From the NCBI GenBank assembly GCA_021414065.1, contig JAIOPE010000037.1, forward strand, positions 87,960-151,959: DNA of 64,000 nt. The letters are read 5' to 3'. The notes beneath the pieces are model-generated. The model made no database searches and was not told where the DNA came from. It worked only from the letters and a program-made list of their open reading frames with translations. The translations under genes and the position numbers were made by a program. Source of the stretch: Planctomycetota bacterium (GTDB taxonomy: Bacteria; Planctomycetota; JAJSAM01; JAJVHW01). Below, in pieces: positions 33,801 through 41,281 of the stretch; position 1 is the first letter of the stretch; every line of letters starts with the position of its first letter.

Positions 33801-34754
33801 GCCGTCCGCCGCCTGTAGCTCGTCTTCTGCGAGCGCCAGCGCCGTGGCCGGACGGCCGAGCACGATGTGAAGGCGGGCAACGGCGGGACTGAGCAGCGCC
33901 GGAAACGGCGCGGAGCCGACACGGGTGAGCGCCGCGTCCGCGTCTGCGAGCGCGCGGTCGAGTTCGGCTGACCGCAGGTCCGCCGGGATCTCGCCGTACG
34001 CCGCCACCGCGGCGACCGCTTGGAGGATCACGAGCGCGGGATCGACGTCGCCCGCCGCCCGCGCCGCCGCCAACGCCCGGGCCGCGTCGAGCGGACGCGG
34101 GGGCTGAATCGACAGATACGCTTGGCCGGCGATTCGGAGCAACGTCGCGTCGCCGCCGCGCACCTCGAGCGCTCGCTCCGCGACCTGAGCCGCTGCGGCG
34201 GCGCGACCGGTCGCGAGGAGAGTGCTCGCATAGGCGCGCGCAACCTCCCGGGACGTCGGCTCGAGTTCGAGCGCGCGCTTCATCGAGCCGAGAGCGAGTT
34301 CAGGGTCCAGGCCGAGGTCGTGCTCGCACAACCCGCGCACGAGCCACGCGCGCGCGTCGCGCGGCGTCGCCTCGGTGACTTCCGACATCAGCCGAAGAGC
34401 CGTCCTACGATCGCCGCTGTCGTAGGCGGATCCGGCCGTTTCTTTCAACCGCCACGGCTCGATCGGCTGCGGTCGCCAAAGCGACGACGTGGCGAACGCG
34501 AGTCCGCCGACGGTGGCCACTCCGAGCACCCAGCGCGCGATCTTCTTCCGGCGCGACCTGCTCACGTCGAACCGGCGCGGTGTCACCGTGCTGCCGCACC
34601 ATCCGCACGCCGATTCGTCGAAGAACGTGGACGATCCGCACGCGCAGAGTTGGAGGAACCCGGCCCCGCACCCGGCGCAGAGATCGGAGGCGCGGTCTGC
34701 GGGCCGCCCGCACGAGTAGCAGCGCGGGCTTCGCGCCGCGGCGACTTCGCTCAT
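30828..34754 (-). CDS. Giant TPR protein with zinc ribbons and one membrane helix
   Basis: 1308 aa. The N-terminus has three CxxC-type knuckles (CYSCGRP, CAGCGAG, CACGSS ... CGWCGS), then basic residues and a membrane helix (WVLGVATVGGLAFATSSLW, about 73-92). The remaining 1200 residues are tetratricopeptide repeats of the PEP-CTERM/PrsT-like, Ala-rich kind (ARAWLVRGLCEHDLGLDPE, AANNLAWIWSSD). This suggests a scaffold facing the periplasm with a cytoplasmic zinc ribbon. ATG 34754 overlaps the stop of the upstream gene (ATGA). Its 3-prime end is duplicated in decayed form at 38577-38825. A 150-base gap separates it from the FHA gene, so it may belong to the same operon. Confidence 0.82.
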   Translation of the reverse strand: MSEVAAARSPRCYSCGRPADRASDLCAGCGAGFLQLCACGSSTFFDESACGWCGSTVTPRRFDVSRSRRKKIARWVLGVATVGGLAFATSSLWRPQPIEPWRLKETAGSAYDSGDRRTALRLMSEVTEATPRDARAWLVRGLCEHDLGLDPELALGSMKRALELEPTSREVARAYASTLLATGRAAAAAQVAERALEVRGGDATLLRIAGQAYLSIQPPRPLDAARALAAARAAGDVDPALVILQAVAAVAAYGEIPADLRSAELDRALADADAALTRVGSAPFPALLSPAVARLHIVLGRPATALALAEDELQAADGTATPARRAITHLLAGRAALLMNEPTRASSHFAAALAERPDLATASEVLDVGERCDRASLTMSCVTSAAAKSDPQGDLRLALAGVAMRDGTWSVASAHVAPLLAMRPDDPTVLLLAADLRRAEGRIDEAEVLLRHASAQGAKVAAAVRLAFLQFRPDVPAAERTKAIESALAEIRPLVESRDDASPDDWAALASLSLARGRTTDAAAQAARAVRGAPGRADLQCLLASASAAVGTPAAWTDAARAISIANALRPRLQVEARTQVIARFAAGDPIGASALASAALQKKPDDEELLAVRARCARMTGDWRSAAADLRRLLDLARKPDPATLVFLIEALLLSSDAAGADAVADRFRGRLAPEHQAEVDAVLAGHMPGRSTDAVSVERARQLFDAGNVDGAVGMSRAILTSKPGDPAASLVAIFAILEGRETDAERFADARRIRAAMTASRVAGVTDLVDGRILLAEGRSAEAVDALRRATASAPDEPVARYLLGEALFRSGDVRLGLEDMRVAAARTDPDSPIRRRVSDRLVDAAAAGTVDEREGTVLGAMKLDRTNPRAADAWIVVLFRRGAFDEAESAAEAFLANSAVGDDWAIRMRWSAVAAAFAAGRPDRAQQLLVDLPPEQSDSALAWVARGSMRLRSQDIDGALQAFERAQRIAPDDDAAMSGVVAALLQLGREDDAARRVDAWCRTHDGERVPLAFAAQLAQRGRADAALARVRALRDARPTAEAPARHLAALLAQSGRPDDAIADARAFEASATAAQRARSELFRAQIAVASGIGTAEAKEIARRATGPEARVLESEVLSQSGEDADAERVATAVIAELGTGARPLRARASFVLGCTAIRANRPEEAARCFLSSLDLNPSNAAAANNLAWIWSSDKQAATRALEMANRAVKLAPKDPNSWDTLGVCAHAAGDGRLAEQAWRTSLDLGAAQTHAPARLRGATGLRLARYLVAKLRRDEAREVAAAVVAAVPGTEMAAEAAKIVAGTN

Positions 34755-35536
34755 TCGATGTCCACGATTGCTGCGACGATTGCGTCGATCACAGGCTCGC
34801 GCTTCGCCGCGACGAACTTCGCCGCGAGGTCCTTGCCGAGCGCGGGCTCCAACTTCTCGCGGAGCGCGTCGGTCGCGTGCACCAGCCGACCGAAGTTCGT
34901 CAGCGAGTTGTCGGACATGCGCTGTTCGAGGGCCGACATCTTCGCGGCGTCGGCCTGTCCCTCGACGACCAGCGCACGCAACTGCTCGATCGACCCTTCG
35001 CCGAGGACGAGACGCGCAGTCTCTTCTTCGTGCGCACGGACCAACTTCGCCACCGCCTCGCGTTGCGTGTCGGTGAGCCCGAGGTCGACACTGATCTGCC
35101 CGATCGATCGCCGGGGTGCGTCCGGAGTCGAGACGACCGAAGCGCGCGGCCGCCGAAGCAGTCGATCCACCGCGTCGGCGGAGATGAACACATTGCCAGC
35201 GCCGACCGTCGTCGGCCCGCCCACGCCGGACGAGCCACTAGCAGCGCTGGGCGCCGGGGTCGCAGGACTGACGACGGGCTGACCCGCCCGTCGCGCCGCG
35301 AGTTGCCTCTCTGCGGAAACCAGGCGGCGCTCAAGTTCGGCGATCCGCCGTCCGGTGCCGTCGGCGCGGTCGGCCTGATCGGCTAGGGATCGAGCGACCG
35401 ACCCGTTCAGCTCCGGCTCGGCGGAGTCACCCGACACACCGCCAGGCGCATCACGTGCGACCGCCGCCACCACGAACGACGTGGCGGCGGCCACACAGAT
35501 CGTCAACACCACTGAAGCCAACCGACTGGACCCCAT
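34751..35536 (-). CDS. Exported coiled-coil protein with LTxxQ-like motif
   Basis: 261 aa from ATG 35536, chosen because GAGGG lies six bases upstream; GTG 35557 and ATG 35542 are alternatives. A signal peptide (RLASVVLTICVAAATSFVVAAVA) is followed by a coiled coil (RIAELERRLVSAERQLAARR), a Ser/Pro/Gly linker and a helical domain with VDLGLTDTQREAVAKLVRAHEEE. The last motif recalls the L-T-x-x-Q helices of Spy/CpxP-type periplasmic chaperones, but the match is weak. Its stop overlaps the TPR gene start by four bases, so the two are co-translated. Function unknown. Confidence 0.6.
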   Translation of the reverse strand: MGSSRLASVVLTICVAAATSFVVAAVARDAPGGVSGDSAEPELNGSVARSLADQADRADGTGRRIAELERRLVSAERQLAARRAGQPVVSPATPAPSAASGSSGVGGPTTVGAGNVFISADAVDRLLRRPRASVVSTPDAPRRSIGQISVDLGLTDTQREAVAKLVRAHEEETARLVLGEGSIEQLRALVVEGQADAAKMSALEQRMSDNSLTNFGRLVHATDALREKLEPALGKDLAAKFVAAKREPVIDAIVAAIVDIE

Positions 35537-35586
35537 AGACATCCCTCGATGCGTCACGGTGCCGGGTCAGAGCCCCGGGAATGCAG

Positions 35587-36207
35587 CTACGACTGAGCGG
35601 ACTTGCGAGCAGCGCGCGCCTTACGGCGACGACGGGACCAGCCGGCAAGCCCCGCAGCGCCGAGGCCGAAGAGTGCCCACGTGCCCGGTTCCGGGTTCGA
35701 GAACGCGTCGAGCTGAAGGGAGTCGCCGACGTTGTCGAAGTTGAAGGTCAGCGAAATGACGTTGTACCCGCTGTAGGTGCCGACCTGCGTCAGGCCGTAC
35801 GCTCCGGCCCCGTTCAGATCGAAGGTGAAGACGTTCGTCGTGTTCGATGCGAGCGCGCCGGTGACATTCGTCAGCCCCCCGAGCGTGATCGCCGAGTTCA
35901 CGCCATCCGTGAACGTCACGGACGCCAGGTAGGCACCCGTCACGAGACCCGTGACCAGTTCGAATCGCGGCGCGTGGTGCGTTGACGAGAATGTCGCGTC
36001 GTACACGAGGTAGTCGCCGCCCGTCGTCGATGCCGCGGTCAGGAAGAAGCTCCCGTCAACCACTGCGATCGTTCCGCCGACGACTCCTGCGTCGGGCGCG
36101 GTGAGGTCGACCGTGATCGATCCTCCGCTCGCGACGTCGGCCTGGGCGATGCCCGCGGCGGTGGCGAGGACGAGCGCCGCGACGCCCGCTTGGATATTCC
36201 GAATCAT
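35587..36207 (-). CDS. PEP-CTERM sorted surface protein
   Basis: 206 aa from ATG 36207, preceded by GGGAG; the upstream extension is a shadow. Signal peptide (NIQAGVAALVLATAAGIAQA), a beta-rich Thr/Gly/Asn-rich middle without cysteine, and a textbook PEP-CTERM tail: NPEPGTWALFGLGAAGLAGW followed by SRRRRKARAARK. Such tails are recognised by exosortase and linked to exopolysaccharide-associated surface display. No exosortase is visible in the window. Confidence 0.85.
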   Translation of the reverse strand: MIRNIQAGVAALVLATAAGIAQADVASGGSITVDLTAPDAGVVGGTIAVVDGSFFLTAASTTGGDYLVYDATFSSTHHAPRFELVTGLVTGAYLASVTFTDGVNSAITLGGLTNVTGALASNTTNVFTFDLNGAGAYGLTQVGTYSGYNVISLTFNFDNVGDSLQLDAFSNPEPGTWALFGLGAAGLAGWSRRRRKARAARKSAQS

Positions 36208-36304
36208 GACTTGAGATGCTCCCGCTGGATGAGGTGGATTCTGTGAACTGAAACCCGGGTCGCGAGCGGACGGAGGCCGCCGCTCATCGACACGTGGACA
36301 GCAC

Positions 36305-36329
36305 GGCCCGCCCCACATGGGGGCGGGCC
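36305..36329. terminator. GC hairpin between PEP-CTERM and dockerin-like genes
   Basis: GGCCCGCCCC-acatg-GGGGCGGGCC, a perfect 10-bp stem placed after the stop of the minus-strand gene at 36353. It lacks a strong T-run. Confidence 0.55.
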
Positions 36330-36352
36330 GGCAGGTTCGGTCGGCGTTGCGA

Positions 36353-37654
36353 CTACGGGTACGGCAGGTAGGGAATGAGCCCCTTTGCGAATGCCTGGAG
36401 GAGGATCGTGTCCTTGTTATTCACGATCCCGTCGCGGTTCACGTCGGCGGTGTCGAACCCGGGGCTCGGAGTCACGCCGGCGACCACCTTGGCGAGCGCC
36501 TTCGCGTCGCCGGTGTTCGGGCGACCGGCGGATCCGTCCAGACTGCCGAGCGGCGGCTGCCCGCCAACGGAAGCAGCGTGGTTCACGGCAAACTCGTAGG
36601 CGTCGAGGATGCCGTCGTTGTCGGCGTCCTTCTTCGTCGTGTCGTTGTCCACCGAGTCGGGGATGCCGTCTGCGTCCGCGTCGGTCGGCGTGCCGTTCGA
36701 GACGAGCGGATCCGTGCCGGTGGCGAGCTCGATGCCGTCCTCGATCGTGTCGCCGTCCGTGTCCTTCAGACTCGGGTTGGTGTGGTACACGTACGTCTCA
36801 CGCCAGTTGCTGAGACCGTCGCGGTCGGTGTCCGTGCCGTTGTCGAACGCGCCCGACCCGCCGTAGACGAGGTTGTCCCAGTAGACGTCGTAGTCCTCGT
36901 CGCCGAAGTTGGTGGCGTTGATGATGATGTTGCCGAGGGAGACCGTGCTGGTGTCGGCGATCGAGCCGACCAGGACGCCGTCCACGAAGTACGAGGTGCC
37001 GACGCCCACCGTGAGCACGAACGAGAGGCGGTGCGTCGTGTCGAAGGTCGTCGCCGCGACGCTGACCGGGTAGCCGCCAAGGTTGTAGTCCCATCCGTAG
37101 AACGCGGCGGACACCGTGCTCCCGCCCCACAGCGAGCTGTTCCCGGAGTGACGGAACGCGATGATCGGGAAGGCGGACACCGCGCCGCCCACGTCGAACC
37201 CGGTGGCCCAAAGCCCGGCGCTGCGATCCTCGGTGCCCCAGTTGGCGGGGAGGTGCAGGTCGATCTGGACCGCCTGGACGGCGCCCGTGAGGCCCACGTC
37301 GAACTTGCGCCCCTGCGTGTTGTAGAAGCTCGAGCTGAACGAGGAGTTCCGGTTCGCTGCGCCATCCGCGATCCGGAGGCCGTGGCGCAGCACCGTGCCG
37401 CCGCCATAGCTGTACGAATCGAACAGCGCCGGCGGGAAGCGGTCGATGTACCACGAGCCCGCGACAGCGGCCTGGCCACCGCCGACGTCGGCCTTGGTGC
37501 CGGACGTCGGGATCGAGGTCATGTCTCCGTTGAAGACCGCCGCGGTCGCCAGCGCGACGCCACTGAGCGCAGCCACTCCCACCACGAGCGCAGCCCATCC
37601 GGCGCGAACGCGCCCGATCCGCCGCTCCACCTCACACTTCGCACGTCCGTTCAT
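36353..37654 (-). CDS. Exported protein with TSP3-like calcium repeats and dockerin-like end
   Basis: 433 aa from ATG 37654, seven bases after GGAGG (GTG 37660 is also in frame). The signal region is AGWAALVVGVAALSGVALATAA. Residues about 45-270 form a beta-rich, lectin-like domain (GSWYIDRFPP, DVYWDNLVYGG). Then come acidic calcium-type repeats (DTDRDGLSNWRE, DTDGDTIEDGIE, DADADGIPDSVD, DADNDGILDAYE) and a last dockerin-type loop DVNRDGIVNNKDTILL. Likely secreted or surface-bound. The upstream region carries spaced TGGCA sites. Confidence 0.75.
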   Translation of the reverse strand: MNGRAKCEVERRIGRVRAGWAALVVGVAALSGVALATAAVFNGDMTSIPTSGTKADVGGGQAAVAGSWYIDRFPPALFDSYSYGGGTVLRHGLRIADGAANRNSSFSSSFYNTQGRKFDVGLTGAVQAVQIDLHLPANWGTEDRSAGLWATGFDVGGAVSAFPIIAFRHSGNSSLWGGSTVSAAFYGWDYNLGGYPVSVAATTFDTTHRLSFVLTVGVGTSYFVDGVLVGSIADTSTVSLGNIIINATNFGDEDYDVYWDNLVYGGSGAFDNGTDTDRDGLSNWRETYVYHTNPSLKDTDGDTIEDGIELATGTDPLVSNGTPTDADADGIPDSVDNDTTKKDADNDGILDAYEFAVNHAASVGGQPPLGSLDGSAGRPNTGDAKALAKVVAGVTPSPGFDTADVNRDGIVNNKDTILLQAFAKGLIPYLPYP

Positions 37655-37728
37655 CGTCACACCTCCGTTGGTTTCCCGCTCGGCGCAGACGCTGCCGCGC
37701 CATCAGGGGCAGATCTTCGGCTGTGACA

Positions 37729-37759
37729 TGGCACCTGTCAATGGCAAATTTGTCTGGCA
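37729..37759 (+). promoter_or_regulatory. Three TGGCA direct repeats at 13-base spacing
   Basis: TGGCA occurs at 37729, 37742 and 37755, exactly 13 bases apart. The site is about 75 bases upstream of the dockerin-like gene start. The spacing does not fit the GG/GC geometry of a sigma-54 promoter, so a protein-binding array is the better reading. Confidence 0.45.
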
Positions 37760-37928
37760 GAAAAATTACATGTTCGCATCGCACATCGGACAGATGGTGT
37801 CCGGTCGCGCTCCCGACCATGGGGCATGCGTCGGTGGCGCGGTCGCGCGGACCGGCAACCAGGCTTGAGGGAGGGTGCGCACGACAACCAGCACGGGCAC
37901 GGGCGGGCGAGACAGGAGGGGCTGCGTT

Positions 37929-37946
37929 TGCCAGATTTTTTTGCCA
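37929..37946 (-). promoter_or_regulatory. Two inverted TGGCA sites at 13-base spacing
   Basis: TGCCA occurs at 37929 and 37942. Read on the minus strand, TGGCAAAAAAATCTGGCAAA matches TGGCAAATTTGTCTGGCAGA of the first group at 15 of 20 positions, so the two groups face each other about 170 bases apart. Confidence 0.45.
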
Positions 37947-38092
37947 AACTCCGGTTGCGCTGATCGACCCCCTTCGGTAGAGTGTTTTGACGGTCGCAGG
38001 AGGCGGAAGTGAGCTAGGGTGGCGCCCATTAGGCCCATTGAATGCGCAAGTCCACCCAACCGAAGGCCGTGAACTCTTGAGCGAGCGACAGC

Positions 38093-38338
38093 GTGTGGGA
38101 CGCGAGTCGCTTTCGGAAGAGAGTCGTCGAGGCGAAGGTCCGGCCGGAAGGTCTGGCAGTCGCCGCAGGGGTCAGCGCGGCAACGGTGGTCCGATGGATG
38201 ACGGGACGGACGTGCCCCTCCCTCGTGGAGGCTCAACTGATGGCCGACGCGCTCGGCGTGACGGTGATCGATCTGCTGCCGCAGCAGTCGGCTACCGATT
38301 CCGCGGCCGGTGGCTCCGCCAAGCGCGCGAAGCACTAG
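38093..38338 (+). CDS. XRE-type helix-turn-helix protein
   Basis: 81 aa from GTG 38093. FRKRVVEAKVRPEGLAVAAGVSAATVVRWMTGRTCPSLVEAQLMADALGVTVIDLLP is a complete Cro/CI-type helix-turn-helix (recognition helix around SAATVVRWMTG). Likely a small DNA-binding regulator; the TGGCA sites upstream are candidate targets. A second HTH lies in another frame overlapping its 3-prime end, so this could be the first half of a double-HTH protein broken by a frameshift. Confidence 0.65.
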   Translation: MWDASRFRKRVVEAKVRPEGLAVAAGVSAATVVRWMTGRTCPSLVEAQLMADALGVTVIDLLPQQSATDSAAGGSAKRAKH

Positions 38339-38547
38339 GCGTCTCTGCCGAGGATGTCGCTGCGTTGCTCGGTGTCGAACTGGCCGTGGTGAATGCGTGG
38401 GAAAGTGAGACCTTGGTTCCACTTCTTGTCCACGTTCCCGCGCTGTGCGAAGCGTATCGCGTCTCGGCACACGAACTCCTGGAGCGCGTGACCACGCCGA
38501 TCGGGTCACCGCCCGATGGCGACGGTTCTCTGCCCCCGACTCACTGA
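38194..38547 (+). CDS. Second XRE-type helix-turn-helix frame
   Basis: The frame of track ORF 37987-38547. ATG 38194 gives 117 aa, of which only the last 85 look like protein: LRQAREALGVSAEDVAALLG then VELAVVNAWESETLVPLL and LCEAYRVSAHELLERV form a full HTH. The first 30 residues overlap the preceding HTH gene by 145 bases and have no family character. No start codon lies between the two domains in this frame, which favours either a frameshift joining both domains or an unusual overlapping gene. Confidence 0.5.
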   Translation: MDDGTDVPLPRGGSTDGRRARRDGDRSAAAAVGYRFRGRWLRQAREALGVSAEDVAALLGVELAVVNAWESETLVPLLVHVPALCEAYRVSAHELLERVTTPIGSPPDGDGSLPPTH

Positions 38548-38576
38548 CGGGTCGGGGCGGGCGACACCGCCCTGAG

Positions 38577-38825
38577 TCACCGCGTCGCGGTGACGATCTT
38601 CGCGGCCTCGGTGGCCATCGCTGTGCCCGGCACCGCAGCGACCACGGCGGCGGCCACCTCGCGGGCCTCGTCGGGGCGCAGCTTTGCGACTGCGATCGCT
38701 TCGGCGGGCCGCCCCGCCTGCGCGAGCAGCACGGCCGTCTGGCGCGCGAACGCTTCCGACGAGGGGTTGGCGTCGCGAAGGGCGCGCGCGCGACCGCCGA
38801 GGCGATCCGCCCACGCCGGACGCAC
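38577..38825 (-). pseudogene. Decayed fragment of the giant TPR gene
   Basis: 82 codons. ARALRDANPSSEAFARQTAVLLAQAGRPAEAIA matches VRALRDARPTAEAPARHLAALLAQSGRPDDAIA inside the TPR protein (30828-34754). KLRPDEAREVAAAVVAAVPG then TAMATEAAKIVTATR matches its extreme C-terminus. About 600 bases lying between these two regions in the full gene are missing here. The DNA of the last 100 bases is also nearly identical. A duplicated and internally deleted remnant; expression unlikely. Confidence 0.7.
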
Positions 38826-39276
38826 GCGCTGGACCGTGGTGTCGCACTCGAAGAGGACGTGCCCAGCCCGGACAACTCACGAAGGTTCGCGACTGACTGA
38901 GCCCCGTCGCTGCCAACGGACCGTCCGCTGCGTTGGGACCCTTGCGTGGCTTGACAACAAAGCTGTCGCTGCGGGGTCCCGACCTGCGGACGACTCCGCG
39001 GACATCATCCAGGACGGTGTGTCGCGACGCGAACGTGCCCGGAATCGACCTGAAGTGATCGAACTTCCTACGGTGCGTGCCGTTCTCAGTCGACCCTCGT
39101 GAATCGTCCGGCCGAGTAGGCCGGGTGCCCCACCTCCGGTCAGTTCGCCAACAGGCCGATCGGCGTGCGCGGTTTGCGTGCCGGCCGGTCGTCGGAAGCC
39201 CGAGGACGGTCGCCCGCAGACCTGCCGCGCGATCGCCGCACCGGATTCGCGACGATCCCGCACGGGCCCCGGCCGT
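38826..39276. other. Intergenic region without recognisable gene
   Basis: About 450 bases upstream of the adenylate cyclase. A TTGACA-like hexamer occurs near 38948 but no matching -10 box was found. The ORFs listed here overlap on several frames and look like shadows. Confidence 0.4.
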
Positions 39277-41232
39277 ATGCTGCCGCCCGTGAACGGCGAC
39301 AAGATCACCATCACCGGCGTCGGGCCCATCCCGAAGGTGCTCGCGCTCGACCGCGAGATCATCGTGGGGCGCTCCGTGAAGGCGGACATCCAGATCGACG
39401 GCGACCTGGTCTCGCGGCAGCACTGCAGGATCTGGCAAGAAGACGGGATCTGGCGGTTCCAGGACCTGCAGAGCCGGAACGGAACGCTGCTGAACGGCGA
39501 CAAAGCCGACACGGGCGAACTGCACAACGGCGACGTCCTGATGATCGGCTACGGGAAGATGCTGTTCGAGATCGCGGAGGCGGAGCACGTCCTCTCCGAC
39601 TCGGACCTCGAGGTCTCGATCGTGGACGTGCCGCTGGAACTCGACGCGGCGTCGGCCGTGCTCGCCGACGTAGACGACGACTCGTCGAACAAGACGATGG
39701 CGCTCTCGTACCGCGACCTCGTGATGGTCAACCAAAGGCTCTCGACGATCTCGAAGGTCGGCCAGCAACTCGCCACGATCCTCGACCGCGACGAACTGCT
39801 CCGCGCCGTGCTTGACACGCTGTTTGAGCTCTACCTGCAAGCGGACCGCGGCGCGGTCGTGCTGCGAGACGCTTCGGACATGTTCCGCGTGGCCGCCACG
39901 CGGTCCCGCGCGGGGATGGCGGCGACGACTTCCGTGATGAACATCTCCTCTGGGCTGATCGGGCTCGTGCGGAAGGAGCGGAAGTCCGTCCTCTCGGCCG
40001 ACACCGGCAGCGACTCGCGTTTCCAGGACCGGCAGAGCATCGTCGGCACGGCGGGACGTTCGGTCATGTGCGCCCCGTTGCTCCGCGAGCAGGAGTTCTT
40101 CGGAGTCGTCTACCTCGACACGCAGAGCCTCGCCCAGCCCTTCACCTCGGTCGACCTGAACCTGCTCCAGGGCGTAGTCGGCCCGGTCGCGGTGGCGCTG
40201 AAGAACGCGGAACTCGTCGGGCGCATCGAAACCGAGACGCGGATGCGCACGAGCCTCGCGCGCTACCTCTCGCCGGACGTCGTCCGCCAGATCGGCGAGG
40301 GCGCGATCAAGGCGAGCCTCGGCGGCGACCAGGTCGAAGGCACCGTGATGTTCAGCGACATCGTCGGTTTCACCGCGATGTCGGAGCGCCTCCAGCCGAC
40401 GGAAGTGGTGGCGCGTCTCAACCGCTACTTCACGCAGATGCTCGAAGCGATCTTCGGTTGGAACGGCACGGTGGACAAGTTCGGCGGCGACGCCATCATG
40501 GCCGTGTGGGGCGCGCCCGTGCCGACCCCGGAGCATCCGCAACTCGCCGTCGGCGGCGCGCTCGAGATGCACCAGCGGCTCTTCGACCTGAACTGTGCGT
40601 TCGAGGACCAGGGCGAGAAGCGGATCGGGATGGCGCTCGGTCTCAACTCCGGCAAGTTCGTCGCGGGCAACATCGGTGGCGCCGAGCGGATCGAGTGGAC
40701 GGTGATCGGCGACAACGTGAACCTGGCGCAGCGCGTCGAGAGCCAGGGCTTCGGCGGGTGCGTGCTCTGCTCCGAGTCCACGTACTCGCAACTCCAGGGC
40801 GCCGGCGCGTATCGGTTCCCTCCCGTCCACGTGAAGAACCGCCAGGAGCCGGTCACCATCTACTCGGTCCGCGCGCTGAAGAGCGGACGCGGCGCCACCT
40901 GCTCGATCCCCGGCGAACTGAAGACGAGAGACGGCGTGCTTCGCGCGCTCGTCGTGAAGTCCCAGCCCCGCACCGGCGGCACGCGCGTGACGATTTACTG
41001 CTCCGGTGCGCCGCCGCAGGGCACGAGCGTCGAGTTCGTGTCGAGTCTCCCCGAGCGTCCCGCCGAGTGTCGTTTCACGGGTCGCGTGGCGGCGCAGAGC
41101 CCGCTCATCGAGTCAACGACCGCGCGCAGCGTGGACGTCGACGTCGAGACAGCGGACGCGGAAATCCAACGCCTTCTCGGCTGCACCGGGGCGGTGGACG
41201 CTCCGCTCGCACTGGACCAGATCAAGAGGTGA
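39277..41232 (+). CDS. FHA-GAF-class III adenylate cyclase
   Basis: 651 aa from ATG 39277 (GTG 39289 possible). FHA domain at about 10-105 (EIIVGRSVKADIQIDG, SRQHCRIW, DLQSRNGTLL); GAF-like sensor at about 165-325; class III cyclase at about 345-535. Both metal-binding Asp regions are present (FSDIVGFTAMSERL and KFGGDAIMAVWGAP), as are the KxGGD lysine and WTVIGDNVNLAQR, consistent with ATP use. A beta-rich tail of about 110 residues is unassigned. It makes cAMP under control of phosphoprotein binding and a small ligand (inference). The next gene is a cyclic nucleotide phosphodiesterase, and a protein with two cNMP-binding domains is encoded at 23935. Confidence 0.88.
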   Translation: MLPPVNGDKITITGVGPIPKVLALDREIIVGRSVKADIQIDGDLVSRQHCRIWQEDGIWRFQDLQSRNGTLLNGDKADTGELHNGDVLMIGYGKMLFEIAEAEHVLSDSDLEVSIVDVPLELDAASAVLADVDDDSSNKTMALSYRDLVMVNQRLSTISKVGQQLATILDRDELLRAVLDTLFELYLQADRGAVVLRDASDMFRVAATRSRAGMAATTSVMNISSGLIGLVRKERKSVLSADTGSDSRFQDRQSIVGTAGRSVMCAPLLREQEFFGVVYLDTQSLAQPFTSVDLNLLQGVVGPVAVALKNAELVGRIETETRMRTSLARYLSPDVVRQIGEGAIKASLGGDQVEGTVMFSDIVGFTAMSERLQPTEVVARLNRYFTQMLEAIFGWNGTVDKFGGDAIMAVWGAPVPTPEHPQLAVGGALEMHQRLFDLNCAFEDQGEKRIGMALGLNSGKFVAGNIGGAERIEWTVIGDNVNLAQRVESQGFGGCVLCSESTYSQLQGAGAYRFPPVHVKNRQEPVTIYSVRALKSGRGATCSIPGELKTRDGVLRALVVKSQPRTGGTRVTIYCSGAPPQGTSVEFVSSLPERPAECRFTGRVAAQSPLIESTTARSVDVDVETADAEIQRLLGCTGAVDAPLALDQIKR

Positions 41233-41281
41233 CCGTCGTGGACCATGAGACGGCTCGACCGACCCCAACCGCGGTGACACT

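Larger units (their letters stand above)
37655..38092. other. Regulatory-looking intergenic region
   Basis: About 440 bases between the dockerin-like gene (minus) and the HTH genes (plus). It is locally AT-richer than its surroundings and holds two groups of TGGCA/TGCCA sites. The 85-codon ORF at 37723 has unnatural composition and is not called. Confidence 0.5.

Noticed and set aside
37729-37759. Sigma-54 promoter
   Set aside because: TGGCA elements were tested for the GG-N10-GC geometry; spacing between GG and GC is 14, not 12.
37723-37980. 85-aa plus-strand ORF in the TGGCA region
   Set aside because: No ribosome site, odd composition and overlap with the putative regulatory sites.
38945-38975. 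Sigma-70 promoter starting with TTGACA
   Set aside because: No acceptable -10 hexamer at 16-18 bases downstream.
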